From: Myxococcales bacterium
Lineage (GTDB): Bacteria > Myxococcota_A > Polyangia > Polyangiales > Ga0077539
Reading direction: 5' to 3'
DNA: 57,877 nucleotides
Assembly (NCBI GenBank): GCA_030652255.1
Contig: JAUSAZ010000136.1
Location: forward strand, 1-57,877
Position 1 is the stretch's first letter. Each line of letters starts with the position of its first letter. Under the pieces are notes generated by a model. The model worked only from the letters and a program-made list of their open reading frames with translations, ran no database searches and was not told where the DNA came from. Of this stretch, positions 25,421-33,503 are shown piece by piece. Position numbers and translations under genes: made by a program.

Positions 25421-26022
25421 CACGGCGCCGGTGCTCCTTCCCGCTGGCGGATGCCCGAGCGCGGGCCGTCGATGTCGAGCTCGCTGCGACACTCCTCGGC
25501 GCGAAACGCTCCCGCGACGCAGCTCTGCGTGGCGTCGCCGAAGCAGATCTTCGCCCGGCCGACGAGGGTCCCCGGCGACACCGACTCGATGGCGATGGCC
25601 GCGGAGCCTCCGCCGTGACCGGCCCACTTGTCGTGCTCGGCCCACTCGTAGTGCACGGAGAAGGGGGTCTGCGCGGGGGGGTCGATGCGCTGCGCTCCGG
25701 GCGCGAGCTGCGTGACGCCCGGGAAGCGCACCCAGACGTGGCGCGCGAGCTCCGGGGCGGACTCGGCGCACAGCCGCCCGGCGCGGCCCTCGGAGAAGAT
25801 GAGGTCGAGGCGCTCCCGGCCCGGCATGCGGACGACGCGGTACCAGGCCTCGACGGTGCGGAAGGCCTCGCCCCGGAGGGAGCCCGCGACGGGGGTCGGA
25901 GGCACCGCGGAGAGGTCCATGGCCTGCGATCGCATCGCCGGGGGACGGCGCGGCGGCGGGCGGTGACAGGCCGCGAGCGACGCGCAGGCGACGGCGGCGA
26001 GGAGCACGGCGCGGGGGCTCAC
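25420..26022 (-). CDS. Lipoprotein of unknown function in the electron-transfer operon
   Basis: A 200-aa protein with a GTG start overlapping the NrfD-like gene stop (GTGA), and a clear lipobox (ASLAAC). Downstream are a Pro-rich linker and a compact domain of about 150 residues with four cysteines (RLCAES, AKICFGD, QSCVAG, EECRSE). No CxxCH motif, no membrane helix beyond the signal. I do not recognise the family. Its conserved-looking place between the NrfD-like protein and the first 13-haem lipoprotein suggests a periplasmic assembly or linking role; this is inference. Confidence 0.65.
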   Translation of the reverse strand: MSPRAVLLAAVACASLAACHRPPPRRPPAMRSQAMDLSAVPPTPVAGSLRGEAFRTVEAWYRVVRMPGRERLDLIFSEGRAGRLCAESAPELARHVWVRFPGVTQLAPGAQRIDPPAQTPFSVHYEWAEHDKWAGHGGGSAAIAIESVSPGTLVGRAKICFGDATQSCVAGAFRAEECRSELDIDGPRSGIRQREGAPAP

Positions 26023-27272
26023 GCGGCGCCTCGAAGGGGGTGGAGGCCGACGCGCTCGTGAGACACCCCGGGGAGGCGCAGGGTGCCGAGCTCGATGGGC
26101 ACGGCGACCTTGAGCATCAGCGTGTAGAGGAAGGCGCCGATGGCCCAGATGCCTGCGGAGACGCAGAACTCGATGAAGGACGGCGAGTACTCGACGATCT
26201 CGCCGAGGGAGGTCGGGATGAAGCCAGGGATCACGAGGCCCATGCCCTTCTCGATCCAGACGCCGATGACGGCGCCGGCGCACGCCGCGAGGAGCAGCTT
26301 CGGTCGGGAGTACAGCGGGCGGGCGAGGAAGACCACCGCCGCGAAGACCGAGAGCGCGATGCCCGTCCAGATGTACGGCACCAGGAGGTTGTGCCCGTGG
26401 AGCCCGACGAGGATGTAGCGCATCGACGCGGAGTGCGAGGTGCCGGGGTAGATCTCCACGAAGATCTCGGACACGGTGAGGAAGAGGTTGAGCACCGCCG
26501 CGACGCCGACGATCTGCCGCAGCCGCTGCAGGGCCTCGTCGCGGACGGGGAAGTGCATCTGATCGCGCACCACGGTGAGGACGATGATGAGCAGCGAGGG
26601 CCCGGACACGAAGGCCGAGGCCAGGAAGCGGGGCGCGAGCACGGCGGAGTGCCAGAAGGGACGGCCGCCGAGGCTGGCGTAGAGGAAGGCCGGGATGGTG
26701 TGGATGCCGACGGCCCAGACGACGCCGAGCAGCAGCACGGGCATGTACCAGCGCTTGTCGGGGACGCGGCCGCGGTACTTGGAGAAGAGCAGGTACGAGA
26801 CGACGTAGGCGTTGATGAAGAGGTAGCCGTTGATGACCACCACGTCCCAGGCCAGCATCGACTGGGGGAAGTTCAAGATCCCGAGCGACGGCACGAGGTG
26901 CCAGAACAGCTCCGGGTGGCCGAGGTCGACGACGATGAAGAGGAGGGACATCACCATCGCGGCGACGGCCAGCAGCTCGCCGAGGAGGCTGATGTCGTAG
27001 AGCGCGGCGTCCCGGTAGACGTAGGCCGGGATGACCACCAGCACCGAGGCCGCGGCGAGCCCCACCAGGAACGAGAAGTTCGCGATGTACACCCCCCACG
27101 GCACCTGGTCCGTGAGGTTGCTCACGCCGAGCCCGTTGGCGAACTGGTACGTCGCCGCGGCGCAGCCGAGGAGCATCCACACGCCGAGGAAGGCGAGCCA
27201 GCGGTAGTACGCGCTGCTCCCGTGCATCACGGCGCCGAGGGATGCCCTCACGAAGGCGTAGCCGTCCCGCAT
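26019..27272 (-). CDS. NrfD/DsrP-type quinone-interacting membrane protein
   Basis: A 417-aa polytopic membrane protein with about nine or ten hydrophobic segments. Family marks include DLGHPELFWHL and the late block WIEKGMGLVIPGFIP, characteristic of DsrP/HmcC/TmcC-like NrfD proteins that exchange electrons between the menaquinone pool and a periplasmic Fe-S partner. It starts nine bases after the stop of the four-cluster Fe-S gene, matching the Fe-S/NrfD pairing of nrfCD, dsrOP and hmcBC. No molybdopterin or hydrogenase subunit is encoded alongside, so its redox partner is probably one of the neighbouring cytochromes. Confidence 0.9.
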   Translation of the reverse strand: MRDGYAFVRASLGAVMHGSSAYYRWLAFLGVWMLLGCAAATYQFANGLGVSNLTDQVPWGVYIANFSFLVGLAAASVLVVIPAYVYRDAALYDISLLGELLAVAAMVMSLLFIVVDLGHPELFWHLVPSLGILNFPQSMLAWDVVVINGYLFINAYVVSYLLFSKYRGRVPDKRWYMPVLLLGVVWAVGIHTIPAFLYASLGGRPFWHSAVLAPRFLASAFVSGPSLLIIVLTVVRDQMHFPVRDEALQRLRQIVGVAAVLNLFLTVSEIFVEIYPGTSHSASMRYILVGLHGHNLLVPYIWTGIALSVFAAVVFLARPLYSRPKLLLAACAGAVIGVWIEKGMGLVIPGFIPTSLGEIVEYSPSFIEFCVSAGIWAIGAFLYTLMLKVAVPIELGTLRLPGVSHERVGLHPLRGAA

Positions 27273-27280
27273 CGACGCCC

Positions 27281-28213
27281 TCACCCGAAGTAGTAGTAGA
27301 AGCGCGGGTTGGTCCCCGCGTCCTCGTGGAGGATGTAGACGCGCTTGGTCTCGATCACCTGGCGCACCTCGCTGTTGGGATCGAGCAGGTTGCCGAACTT
27401 GCGCGAGCCGGTGGGGCACGCCTCGAGGCACGCCGGCATGAGCCCCTTCCGGGTGCGGTGCAGGCAGTAGGTGCACTTCTCCATGACCCCGCGCGGGCGC
27501 AGCCGGTTGCTGAGGTACCCCTGGTCGGGGTTGATCTCCGACGGCCGCACCGTGGGCTCTTCATAGTTGAAGCGCCGCGCGAAGTACGGGCACGCGGCCT
27601 CGCAGTAGCGGCAGCCGATGCACCAGTTGTAGTCGACCACCACGATGCCGTCGGGCTCGGCCCAGGTCGCGTTGACGGGGCACGCGCGCACGCAGGGCGC
27701 GTCGCGGCACTGGTGGCACTGCACCGGCTGGTAGTAGTGCTCCGCCGTCGGCACGGCGCCCTCGTAGGTGGTGTTCGAGCGCTCGACGTCGAGCGAGCCC
27801 TTGTCCATCTGGAGCACGCGGATGTAGTGCAGCTCCGGGCTGCGGGAGGTGTTGTTCTCCTGGGCGCAGGCGTACTCGCAGCGGCGGCACCCGACGCACG
27901 CCTGGAGGTTGAGCGCGTACGCGAACTCGACGCCGTCGATGGGCTTCGGGTCGCTGATGCGCACGGCCACGCCGTACTTGTCCTGCACCTGCGCCTCGAG
28001 CCTCGCGAAGATCTGTCGCTTCTCGTCGTCGGTGAGCCGCTTGTAGTGCTGCTGGAAGAAGTCCTCCCACGGCGCGGCGTCGGCCTGCGACGTCGCGGCG
28101 GTGGCCGTGGCCGCCCCGAGCACCTGCAGGAAGCGCCGACGGCTCGCCTGGGCCTTGCCGACGCCCTCGACGACGGCCTCGCGCTCGTCATGGTTCTGGT
28201 GATCTTCAGTCAT
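27281..28213 (-). CDS. Periplasmic 4x[4Fe-4S] protein (NrfC/DsrO/HmcB type)
   Basis: A 310-aa ferredoxin-like electron carrier with a twin-arginine signal (SRRRFLQVLG, about residues 24-33). Sixteen cysteines fall in four groups: 106/109/112/116, 166/169/174/178, 198/201/204/208 and 247/250/262/266, enough for four [4Fe-4S] clusters. Sequence between clusters (QCHQCRDAPCVRACP, WCIGCRYCEAACPY) is typical of the NrfC/DsrO family. It should sit on the periplasmic face of the NrfD-like protein and pass electrons to or from haems. Its start overlaps the tetrahaem gene by eight bases. Confidence 0.93.
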   Translation of the reverse strand: MTEDHQNHDEREAVVEGVGKAQASRRRFLQVLGAATATAATSQADAAPWEDFFQQHYKRLTDDEKRQIFARLEAQVQDKYGVAVRISDPKPIDGVEFAYALNLQACVGCRRCEYACAQENNTSRSPELHYIRVLQMDKGSLDVERSNTTYEGAVPTAEHYYQPVQCHQCRDAPCVRACPVNATWAEPDGIVVVDYNWCIGCRYCEAACPYFARRFNYEEPTVRPSEINPDQGYLSNRLRPRGVMEKCTYCLHRTRKGLMPACLEACPTGSRKFGNLLDPNSEVRQVIETKRVYILHEDAGTNPRFYYYFG

Positions 28214-28769
28214 GGTGTTGCTCCTGCTCCCGGCCTCGCTCGCGCGAGGGCGGCGGCAGGGCGTTGAACTGCGTGCGGTGGGGGTCGTGCGGGTTGTGGC
28301 AGGCGAGGCAGCTCCGCCGCTCGCCGACGTCGCGCCATGAGCCGGTCGTCACCCCGTGGATCCCGCGGGTCCAGTCGCGATAGCGCTCCGCGTGACACTG
28401 GGAGCAGACGCGATGGCCGTCGTCGAAGGAGACCTGGCTGCCGTCGATGAGCCGCAGCCGGTCGAGGTTGTCGACCTGATGGCAGAAGGTGCACCACGTC
28501 AGCGTGGTGCCGTGCGCGAGGCGCTTGTCGGTGTGGAACCCCACCAGCTCGCGCCGCGTCGGGTTGGGCGCGAGGCGCGCGTGGCAGCGCTCCATGCAGG
28601 AGTAGGTCGCGATCGACGGGGTGCGGGGGACGATGGTCACCGTGGCGGAGGGCGGCGGGACCCTGCGAGCGCGAGGCTCGGCCCGACGACAGCCCGACGC
28701 GGCCGCGAAGACCAGGAGCATTGCAGGGCCGAGTTCACACACGCGAAGCCCGCCCTCTGCACCCGACAT
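28206..28769 (-). CDS. Small tetrahaem cytochrome c lipoprotein (NrfB-like position)
   Basis: About 187 aa. Haem sites are CMERCH (CX3CH), CTFCH, CSQCH and CLACH, so four haems, one with an expanded motif. I chose ATG 28769 because the inner ATG (28721) would leave only ten residues before the lipobox cysteine (AAASGC), too short for a signal. Neither start has a strong ribosome site. Order tetrahaem, Fe-S, NrfD is that of nrfBCD, so it may carry electrons between the Fe-S protein and larger cytochromes. 124 bases without a gene separate it from the decahaem gene; an internal promoter there is possible. Confidence 0.8.
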   Translation of the reverse strand: MSGAEGGLRVCELGPAMLLVFAAASGCRRAEPRARRVPPPSATVTIVPRTPSIATYSCMERCHARLAPNPTRRELVGFHTDKRLAHGTTLTWCTFCHQVDNLDRLRLIDGSQVSFDDGHRVCSQCHAERYRDWTRGIHGVTTGSWRDVGERRSCLACHNPHDPHRTQFNALPPPSRERGREQEQHHD

Positions 28770-28893
28770 ACCGACAGCGCACGAGCTTGTTCGCAAGGGC
28801 AGCATCGACGTGCGGGCGCAGTTGCTGCGCGGGTGACGAAGCAAGCACCGGAGGGGGAGTTGGTCGCGGAGGAGGAGGGGAGAGGTCGGAGGA

Positions 28894-31089
28894 TCAGTTC
28901 GCGGGGTGCATCGCGGTGACGGAGTACAGCCGCCCCGCGCCGTGGCAGGTGTTGCACGACTCGACGCCGCCCGCCGTGGTGTTGATCTGCGCGTGAGCGA
29001 GGGCGCTCGCGTCGTCATGGCACGACGTGCAGGCGGCGGTGCGCGGGGTCTCCTGGGTGCCCGTCGCGTGGCAGGCGGCGCAGTTGCTGACCGACCGCGG
29101 GAACTGCACGTTGCTGAAGTCATCGCTGGTCGTCGCCGAGCGCCAGTACGCGAGCCGTCCACCGGCGCGGACCGTCGGGAGGTTGGCGCCCATGTGGATG
29201 CGATGGATCATCGCCTGGAAGTCGACGCTCTGCGGTCCGCCGGCGGTCAGCGGGCGGCTGTCGACGCTCGTGGGGTTGTGGCAGAACCCGCAGTACTCGG
29301 GGTTCTGGCGGAGGTTGCCGTGGGCGCTCACCGTCTCGTGGCAGGCGTTGCAGCGGCTGGTCTCGATGATGCGACGGCGCGGCACGACCGGCCCCGAGTC
29401 CGTCGAGAAGTAGCTCACGGGGTTGAACACGCCGTGGTTGAGCAGCCTCGCGGTGGGCGTCAGGGAGCTCGCCGGCACGAACGCGACCCGGCGGGCCTCG
29501 ATGCCCACGGCCCAGGTGCCCGTCGCGGTCGCGGGCAGCGCCGACGTGGCCGGGAAGGTGTACTGGTAGCGTCCGGCGCCCATGTGGACGAGGGTGCCGG
29601 TCGGGGGCGTACCGACCGCCGAGCCGCCGAGCGGCGGGTCGAGCGCGAAGTCCGGCACGGTGCTGCCGTTGAGGTTGAGCGTCAGCCGGGTGATGGCGCC
29701 GTTGAGGGCCATGGACGGGGTGGTCGTCGCCGGCGGCGGGTTCACCGCGTTGGTGATGGGCATCCCGGCGCGGTCGGTGAGGGTGAAGTTCACCGTGGGC
29801 GCGCTCCCCGGCCTGCCGTTGGTCACGCTCTGGATGGTGGCCGCGATGGTGGGCGCGCCAACCCGCGCCTCGAGGGTCTGGTGGGCCGTACGAACGCCCG
29901 TCGGGTAGGTTCCGATGAAGCCCGTCTCACGGTGGCAGGTCGCGCACTCGGCCGAGGACGAAACGCCGCCGGGGTGGGGGACGGTGCCCATCGGGGGGGT
30001 GCCCATGCCCATGTAGATGTTGTCGTGGCACGAGGTGCAGATGGTGGTCGTGGGCTGCGTGGCCCAGCGCGCCGCGTCGGGCGCGTCGGTCGCCGTCTCG
30101 TTGTGGCACGCGTTGCAGTTACGGAGGTCCTGCGGGTACCGCAACCGCGAGTAGTCGTGCACCGATCCGTTGAAGCCGATCACCCGGAAGGGCGTGCCCG
30201 CGACGACGCTCGGCAGCGACGCGCCGCGGTGGATCTTGTGGATCAGCGTGCGGAAATCGAGGCTCGTGCCCGTGTCCGGGTCGGTGAGCTCCTCGGTGTG
30301 GCAGCGGACGCAGAGCCGGACGTCGTTGCGCGATCCGCCGTGGGCGGCGAGCTGGCCGTGGCAGCTGTTGCACCCCGAGGCCTGCGAGACCGGCATCACG
30401 CGCACCGGCGTGCCGCCGCCCGGGACGACGTCGAGCACGGTGTTGGCGATGGAGGCCGGGTCGTTGGCGAAGACCCCCTGGCGGCGAGCCTGCGCCGCGA
30501 TGGAGAGGGTGCGCGTGGGGATGTAGGTCGACGGCAGCGGCGCGGCGAGCTGGTAGTCCCAGGTGCCGTCGCCCCGGTCGGTGAGGCGGGTCGTCGCGAC
30601 GGTGGTGCCGCGCACCGCGTTGTCCATGCAGGGCTGGTTCACGCTGGCGTGGGGCGCCGAGGCCGGACAGACGGTGAAGGCGCGGTAGCGATCGGGCCGG
30701 CCGGCCGCGGTGAGGGCGACCTCGCTCGCCGAGAAGCCCAGGCTGTCGGTCTCCGTCGGCGGCAGGAACTGGCGACGGCTGTCCTGCAGGCTGAAGTGGA
30801 CGCGGACGGTGCGATCGCTCGCGACGGTCACGTCGAGGAGGGTGAGGGTCAGGCCGTTGGCGGGCACGCGGCCCGGGGCGCCCATCGCGCCCGCATCCCC
30901 GGCCGGGCCAGCAGGACCGGGTTCGCCCGGCGCGCCCGCATCCCCGGCAGGGCCGCGGGGCCCCGGCTCTCCGGGCGGACCCTGGACCCCAGCTTCGCCC
31001 GCAGCCCCCGCAGGACCAGCCGGCCCTTCGCTCCCACAGGCGCCGAGCATTGACGCAAGAATCCCCACTGCCAATGATCGGAACTTCAT
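28894..31089 (-). CDS. OmcA/MtrC-like decahaem surface cytochrome with collagen-like stalk
   Basis: A 731-aa lipoprotein (lipobox LGAC) and first gene of the operon, with GGAG seven bases before ATG. Directly after the lipid cysteine come about 18 Gly-X-Y triplets (residues about 19-73). The rest has the OmcA/MtrC layout: a beta domain, five haems (CNSCH, CVRCH, CNACH, CTSCH, CATCH), a second beta domain, five haems (CNACH, CGFCH, CAACH, CTSCH, CNTCH). Paired motifs DFRTLIHKIHRGA and DFQAMIHRIHMGA are family signatures. It is probably the extracellular terminus of the conduit. The collagen-like insert is unusual for the family. Confidence 0.92.
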   Translation of the reverse strand: MKFRSLAVGILASMLGACGSEGPAGPAGAAGEAGVQGPPGEPGPRGPAGDAGAPGEPGPAGPAGDAGAMGAPGRVPANGLTLTLLDVTVASDRTVRVHFSLQDSRRQFLPPTETDSLGFSASEVALTAAGRPDRYRAFTVCPASAPHASVNQPCMDNAVRGTTVATTRLTDRGDGTWDYQLAAPLPSTYIPTRTLSIAAQARRQGVFANDPASIANTVLDVVPGGGTPVRVMPVSQASGCNSCHGQLAAHGGSRNDVRLCVRCHTEELTDPDTGTSLDFRTLIHKIHRGASLPSVVAGTPFRVIGFNGSVHDYSRLRYPQDLRNCNACHNETATDAPDAARWATQPTTTICTSCHDNIYMGMGTPPMGTVPHPGGVSSSAECATCHRETGFIGTYPTGVRTAHQTLEARVGAPTIAATIQSVTNGRPGSAPTVNFTLTDRAGMPITNAVNPPPATTTPSMALNGAITRLTLNLNGSTVPDFALDPPLGGSAVGTPPTGTLVHMGAGRYQYTFPATSALPATATGTWAVGIEARRVAFVPASSLTPTARLLNHGVFNPVSYFSTDSGPVVPRRRIIETSRCNACHETVSAHGNLRQNPEYCGFCHNPTSVDSRPLTAGGPQSVDFQAMIHRIHMGANLPTVRAGGRLAYWRSATTSDDFSNVQFPRSVSNCAACHATGTQETPRTAACTSCHDDASALAHAQINTTAGGVESCNTCHGAGRLYSVTAMHPAN

Positions 31090-31311
31090 GTGTGCTCCAT
31101 CTCGGATACCTGGAAAGTCACCCCGAGTGCAATAGCCAGGCCTCGCGCTTGCGAGCGCGCGGTGCTAAGGGGGCGCCGAAATGGCGGTCGCTTCGGGTAC
31201 CCGACGGAGAGAGATCTGCGCCCGCGACGCATTCCTTGCACCTGCGGCGGCCACGCCGGGAACCGCTCCGCGGGGGGGGCGCTACGGAATGACACTTGAA
31301 GCGGCGGCGCC

Positions 31312-33435
31312 GTGACGTTCGTCCATCCCTCTCGAGCGCGGTCAGCTTCTTCAGCGCGCATCGTCCCGTTGGTCCTCCTGCTCGCGACCGGTCTCGCCGC
31401 GTGCGAGGGCCCGGTGGGTCCGGCCGGCCCGCCCGGCCCGACGGGCGCTGACGGCACCAACGGCGAGGCGGGCGTGCAGGGGCCGCCCGGGCCTCCTGGC
31501 TCCGGGGCGGACGCCAGCCTGGCCCCCGACGCGCCGACGGCCTCGATCGAGCTCGAGCCCGCGGGGCTCGTCGGCCTCGTCACCGACGGCACCGGCCTCG
31601 CGGTCACGAGCGGCGACGTCTACCTCATCCCCGCGGCCGACCTGGCGACCCGTCCTCCCATCGACCTCTCCCTCTCCCCCGCCGCGGCCGCCGCGGCGCT
31701 GAACGACGAGCCCCTCGAAGACCTCCTCGACCAGCGCGCCGCGACCTACCCCCGCGCGCAGGTCGCGATGAACGGCCAGTACCGCTTCACCACCGTCGCG
31801 TCGGGCAGCTGGTTCGTCGTGTGGCGCCCCGCCGCGGCCGACGGCGCGCACCTCCCGGGCGGCTCGCGCTGCCGCGGCGCCCTGGCCAGCGCCTCGCTCG
31901 TCGGTCAGCGCCTCGACATCGCGGTCTCCGGCGCTCCGAGCGCGGGCGCGACGTACATCGGCTCGACCGCGTGCATCCAGTGCCACGGACGCCACCGCGC
32001 CCAGCGCAGCGCCCACTTCAACGGCCTTCAGGTGCCGGGCGTGCGGGGCAACCTCCAGGACACCTCCGCGTGGCCGCGCTTCGACGCCGCCCTCGCCGAC
32101 TTCGACGCCGGCCGCACGCTCTACTACTTCGACTGCGACGCCTCGGCGGCGGGCCCGGTCCAGTGCTCGGTGAGCGCCAGCGCCCCGGCGGCGCCCGCGG
32201 TGGTGAGCTTCGAGCTACGGCTCGCGCACGACCCCACCGTCGCCCGGGCTCAGCCCGGCGAGTACTCGGTCACCTTCGCCAACCAGCGCAGGGCCGAGCC
32301 CCCCGCCCGCTATGACGTCGCGCTGACCTACGGGGGCGCGCTCCGTCGACAGCAGTTCGTCACGCGCCAGCGCAACGCCAATGGCACCTGGTCGCTCTTC
32401 GTGCTGCCGATGCAGTTCAACCACGACGGCGACGCGGCGGCGACGGACCCTGCCTCGCGGCCCTGGCGCGATGACCGTGCGTCACGCTGGTACGACATCG
32501 CCGCGGGGACGCTCCGTCGGCCGGGGGGCGACAGCGCCTTCGACAACCGCTGCCTCGGGTGCCACGCCCCGGGCTTCACCCTGCGCGGCGGCGCCGCGGA
32601 GGGCTGGAGCGGGCGCGCCGTGGGCGACCCCAACGGCGAGTTCGACCTCGACGGCGACGGTCGACGCGAGGAGATCAACGTCGGCTGCGAGAGCTGCCAC
32701 GGGCCGGGCTCGGAGCACGTGGAGTCCGCCACGCGCGGCGCCCGCATCGTGTCGCCGGGGCTGCTCACGCCCGAGCGCGAGATGACCCTCTGCGGCGCGT
32801 GTCACTCCCGCCCGGTGGGGGTCGGCGGCGGCGGCACCGAGGCTCCCCTCAGCGCCGCCGGGCGGATGCCCCGGCCGGGGATGCGCCGCGGCGACTACCT
32901 CCGGGCGCACACGACGCGCATCGACGCGACCGCCGCCGACGGGCTACACCCCTCGGGCGACTCGCGCGGCAACCATCAGCAGTTCACGGACTTCATCCGC
33001 TCGACGATGTACCGCAACACGACGCTGCTCATGACCTGCTCGTCGTGCCACGACTCCCACGGCAGCGACCTCGTCCCCCACGACCTGCGGCAGAGCGCGA
33101 GCGACAACTCGCTCTGCACCGACTGCCACTCGACCGCGGCCTTCACGACGGTGCGCCCGCACGTCGCGATGACCACGACCCCGCTCCACGACTCGGCCCC
33201 CGTCGGTCAGTTCGTCTGCACGACGTGCCACATGGTCGGCACCGCCATGCCCGGGGCGGGTATCCCCGCGCTGCGCGACACGGACCCGTCGAGCGCCCGG
33301 CCGGTGCAGCACCGCCACGGCGAGATCGCAGGCCACCGCTTCAACGTGACCCGCCGCGCCGCGATCACCTCGCAGCCCGTAGCCTTCACCTCCGCGTGCG
33401 CCTCGTGCCACCAGCTCTTCCTTCCCAACCCGTAG
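31312..33435 (+). CDS. Octahaem lipoprotein cytochrome with collagen-like stalk
   Basis: A 707-aa protein, GTG start with no clear ribosome site, transcribed away from the main operon. The lipobox (GLAAC) is followed by about ten Gly-X-Y triplets sharing GEAGVQGPPG with the decahaem protein. A beta-rich region comes next, then eight CxxCH motifs (CIQCH, CLGCH, CESCH, CGACH, CSSCH, CTDCH, CTTCH, CASCH). The context around them (RSAHFNG after the first haem, NVGCESCHGPGSEH, MTCSSCHDSHGS) resembles cytochrome c554/octahaem proteins, some of which are oxidoreductases. It may be a surface reductase or oxidase; the substrate is unknown. Confidence 0.88.
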   Translation: MTFVHPSRARSASSARIVPLVLLLATGLAACEGPVGPAGPPGPTGADGTNGEAGVQGPPGPPGSGADASLAPDAPTASIELEPAGLVGLVTDGTGLAVTSGDVYLIPAADLATRPPIDLSLSPAAAAAALNDEPLEDLLDQRAATYPRAQVAMNGQYRFTTVASGSWFVVWRPAAADGAHLPGGSRCRGALASASLVGQRLDIAVSGAPSAGATYIGSTACIQCHGRHRAQRSAHFNGLQVPGVRGNLQDTSAWPRFDAALADFDAGRTLYYFDCDASAAGPVQCSVSASAPAAPAVVSFELRLAHDPTVARAQPGEYSVTFANQRRAEPPARYDVALTYGGALRRQQFVTRQRNANGTWSLFVLPMQFNHDGDAAATDPASRPWRDDRASRWYDIAAGTLRRPGGDSAFDNRCLGCHAPGFTLRGGAAEGWSGRAVGDPNGEFDLDGDGRREEINVGCESCHGPGSEHVESATRGARIVSPGLLTPEREMTLCGACHSRPVGVGGGGTEAPLSAAGRMPRPGMRRGDYLRAHTTRIDATAADGLHPSGDSRGNHQQFTDFIRSTMYRNTTLLMTCSSCHDSHGSDLVPHDLRQSASDNSLCTDCHSTAAFTTVRPHVAMTTTPLHDSAPVGQFVCTTCHMVGTAMPGAGIPALRDTDPSSARPVQHRHGEIAGHRFNVTRRAAITSQPVAFTSACASCHQLFLPNP

Positions 33436-33503
33436 AACCCATTGTCTGCCCATGGGCGCTCGCAGCGCTGCGCCGCCCGATCGCCCGAAGGAGCTGATCC
33501 CGT

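Noticed and set aside
25420..28213. Alternative complex III or a hydrogenase
   Set aside because: NrfD and Fe-S subunits are present, but there is no molybdopterin-like ActB, no ActA pentahaem protein and no hydrogenase large subunit.
31103..31132. TTGCAC-N18-TATCCG promoter for the main cytochrome operon
   Set aside because: Transcription would start at about the ribosome-binding site (GGAG at 31098-31095), leaving no usable leader. The true promoter is probably further upstream in 31133-31311, but I could not identify it.
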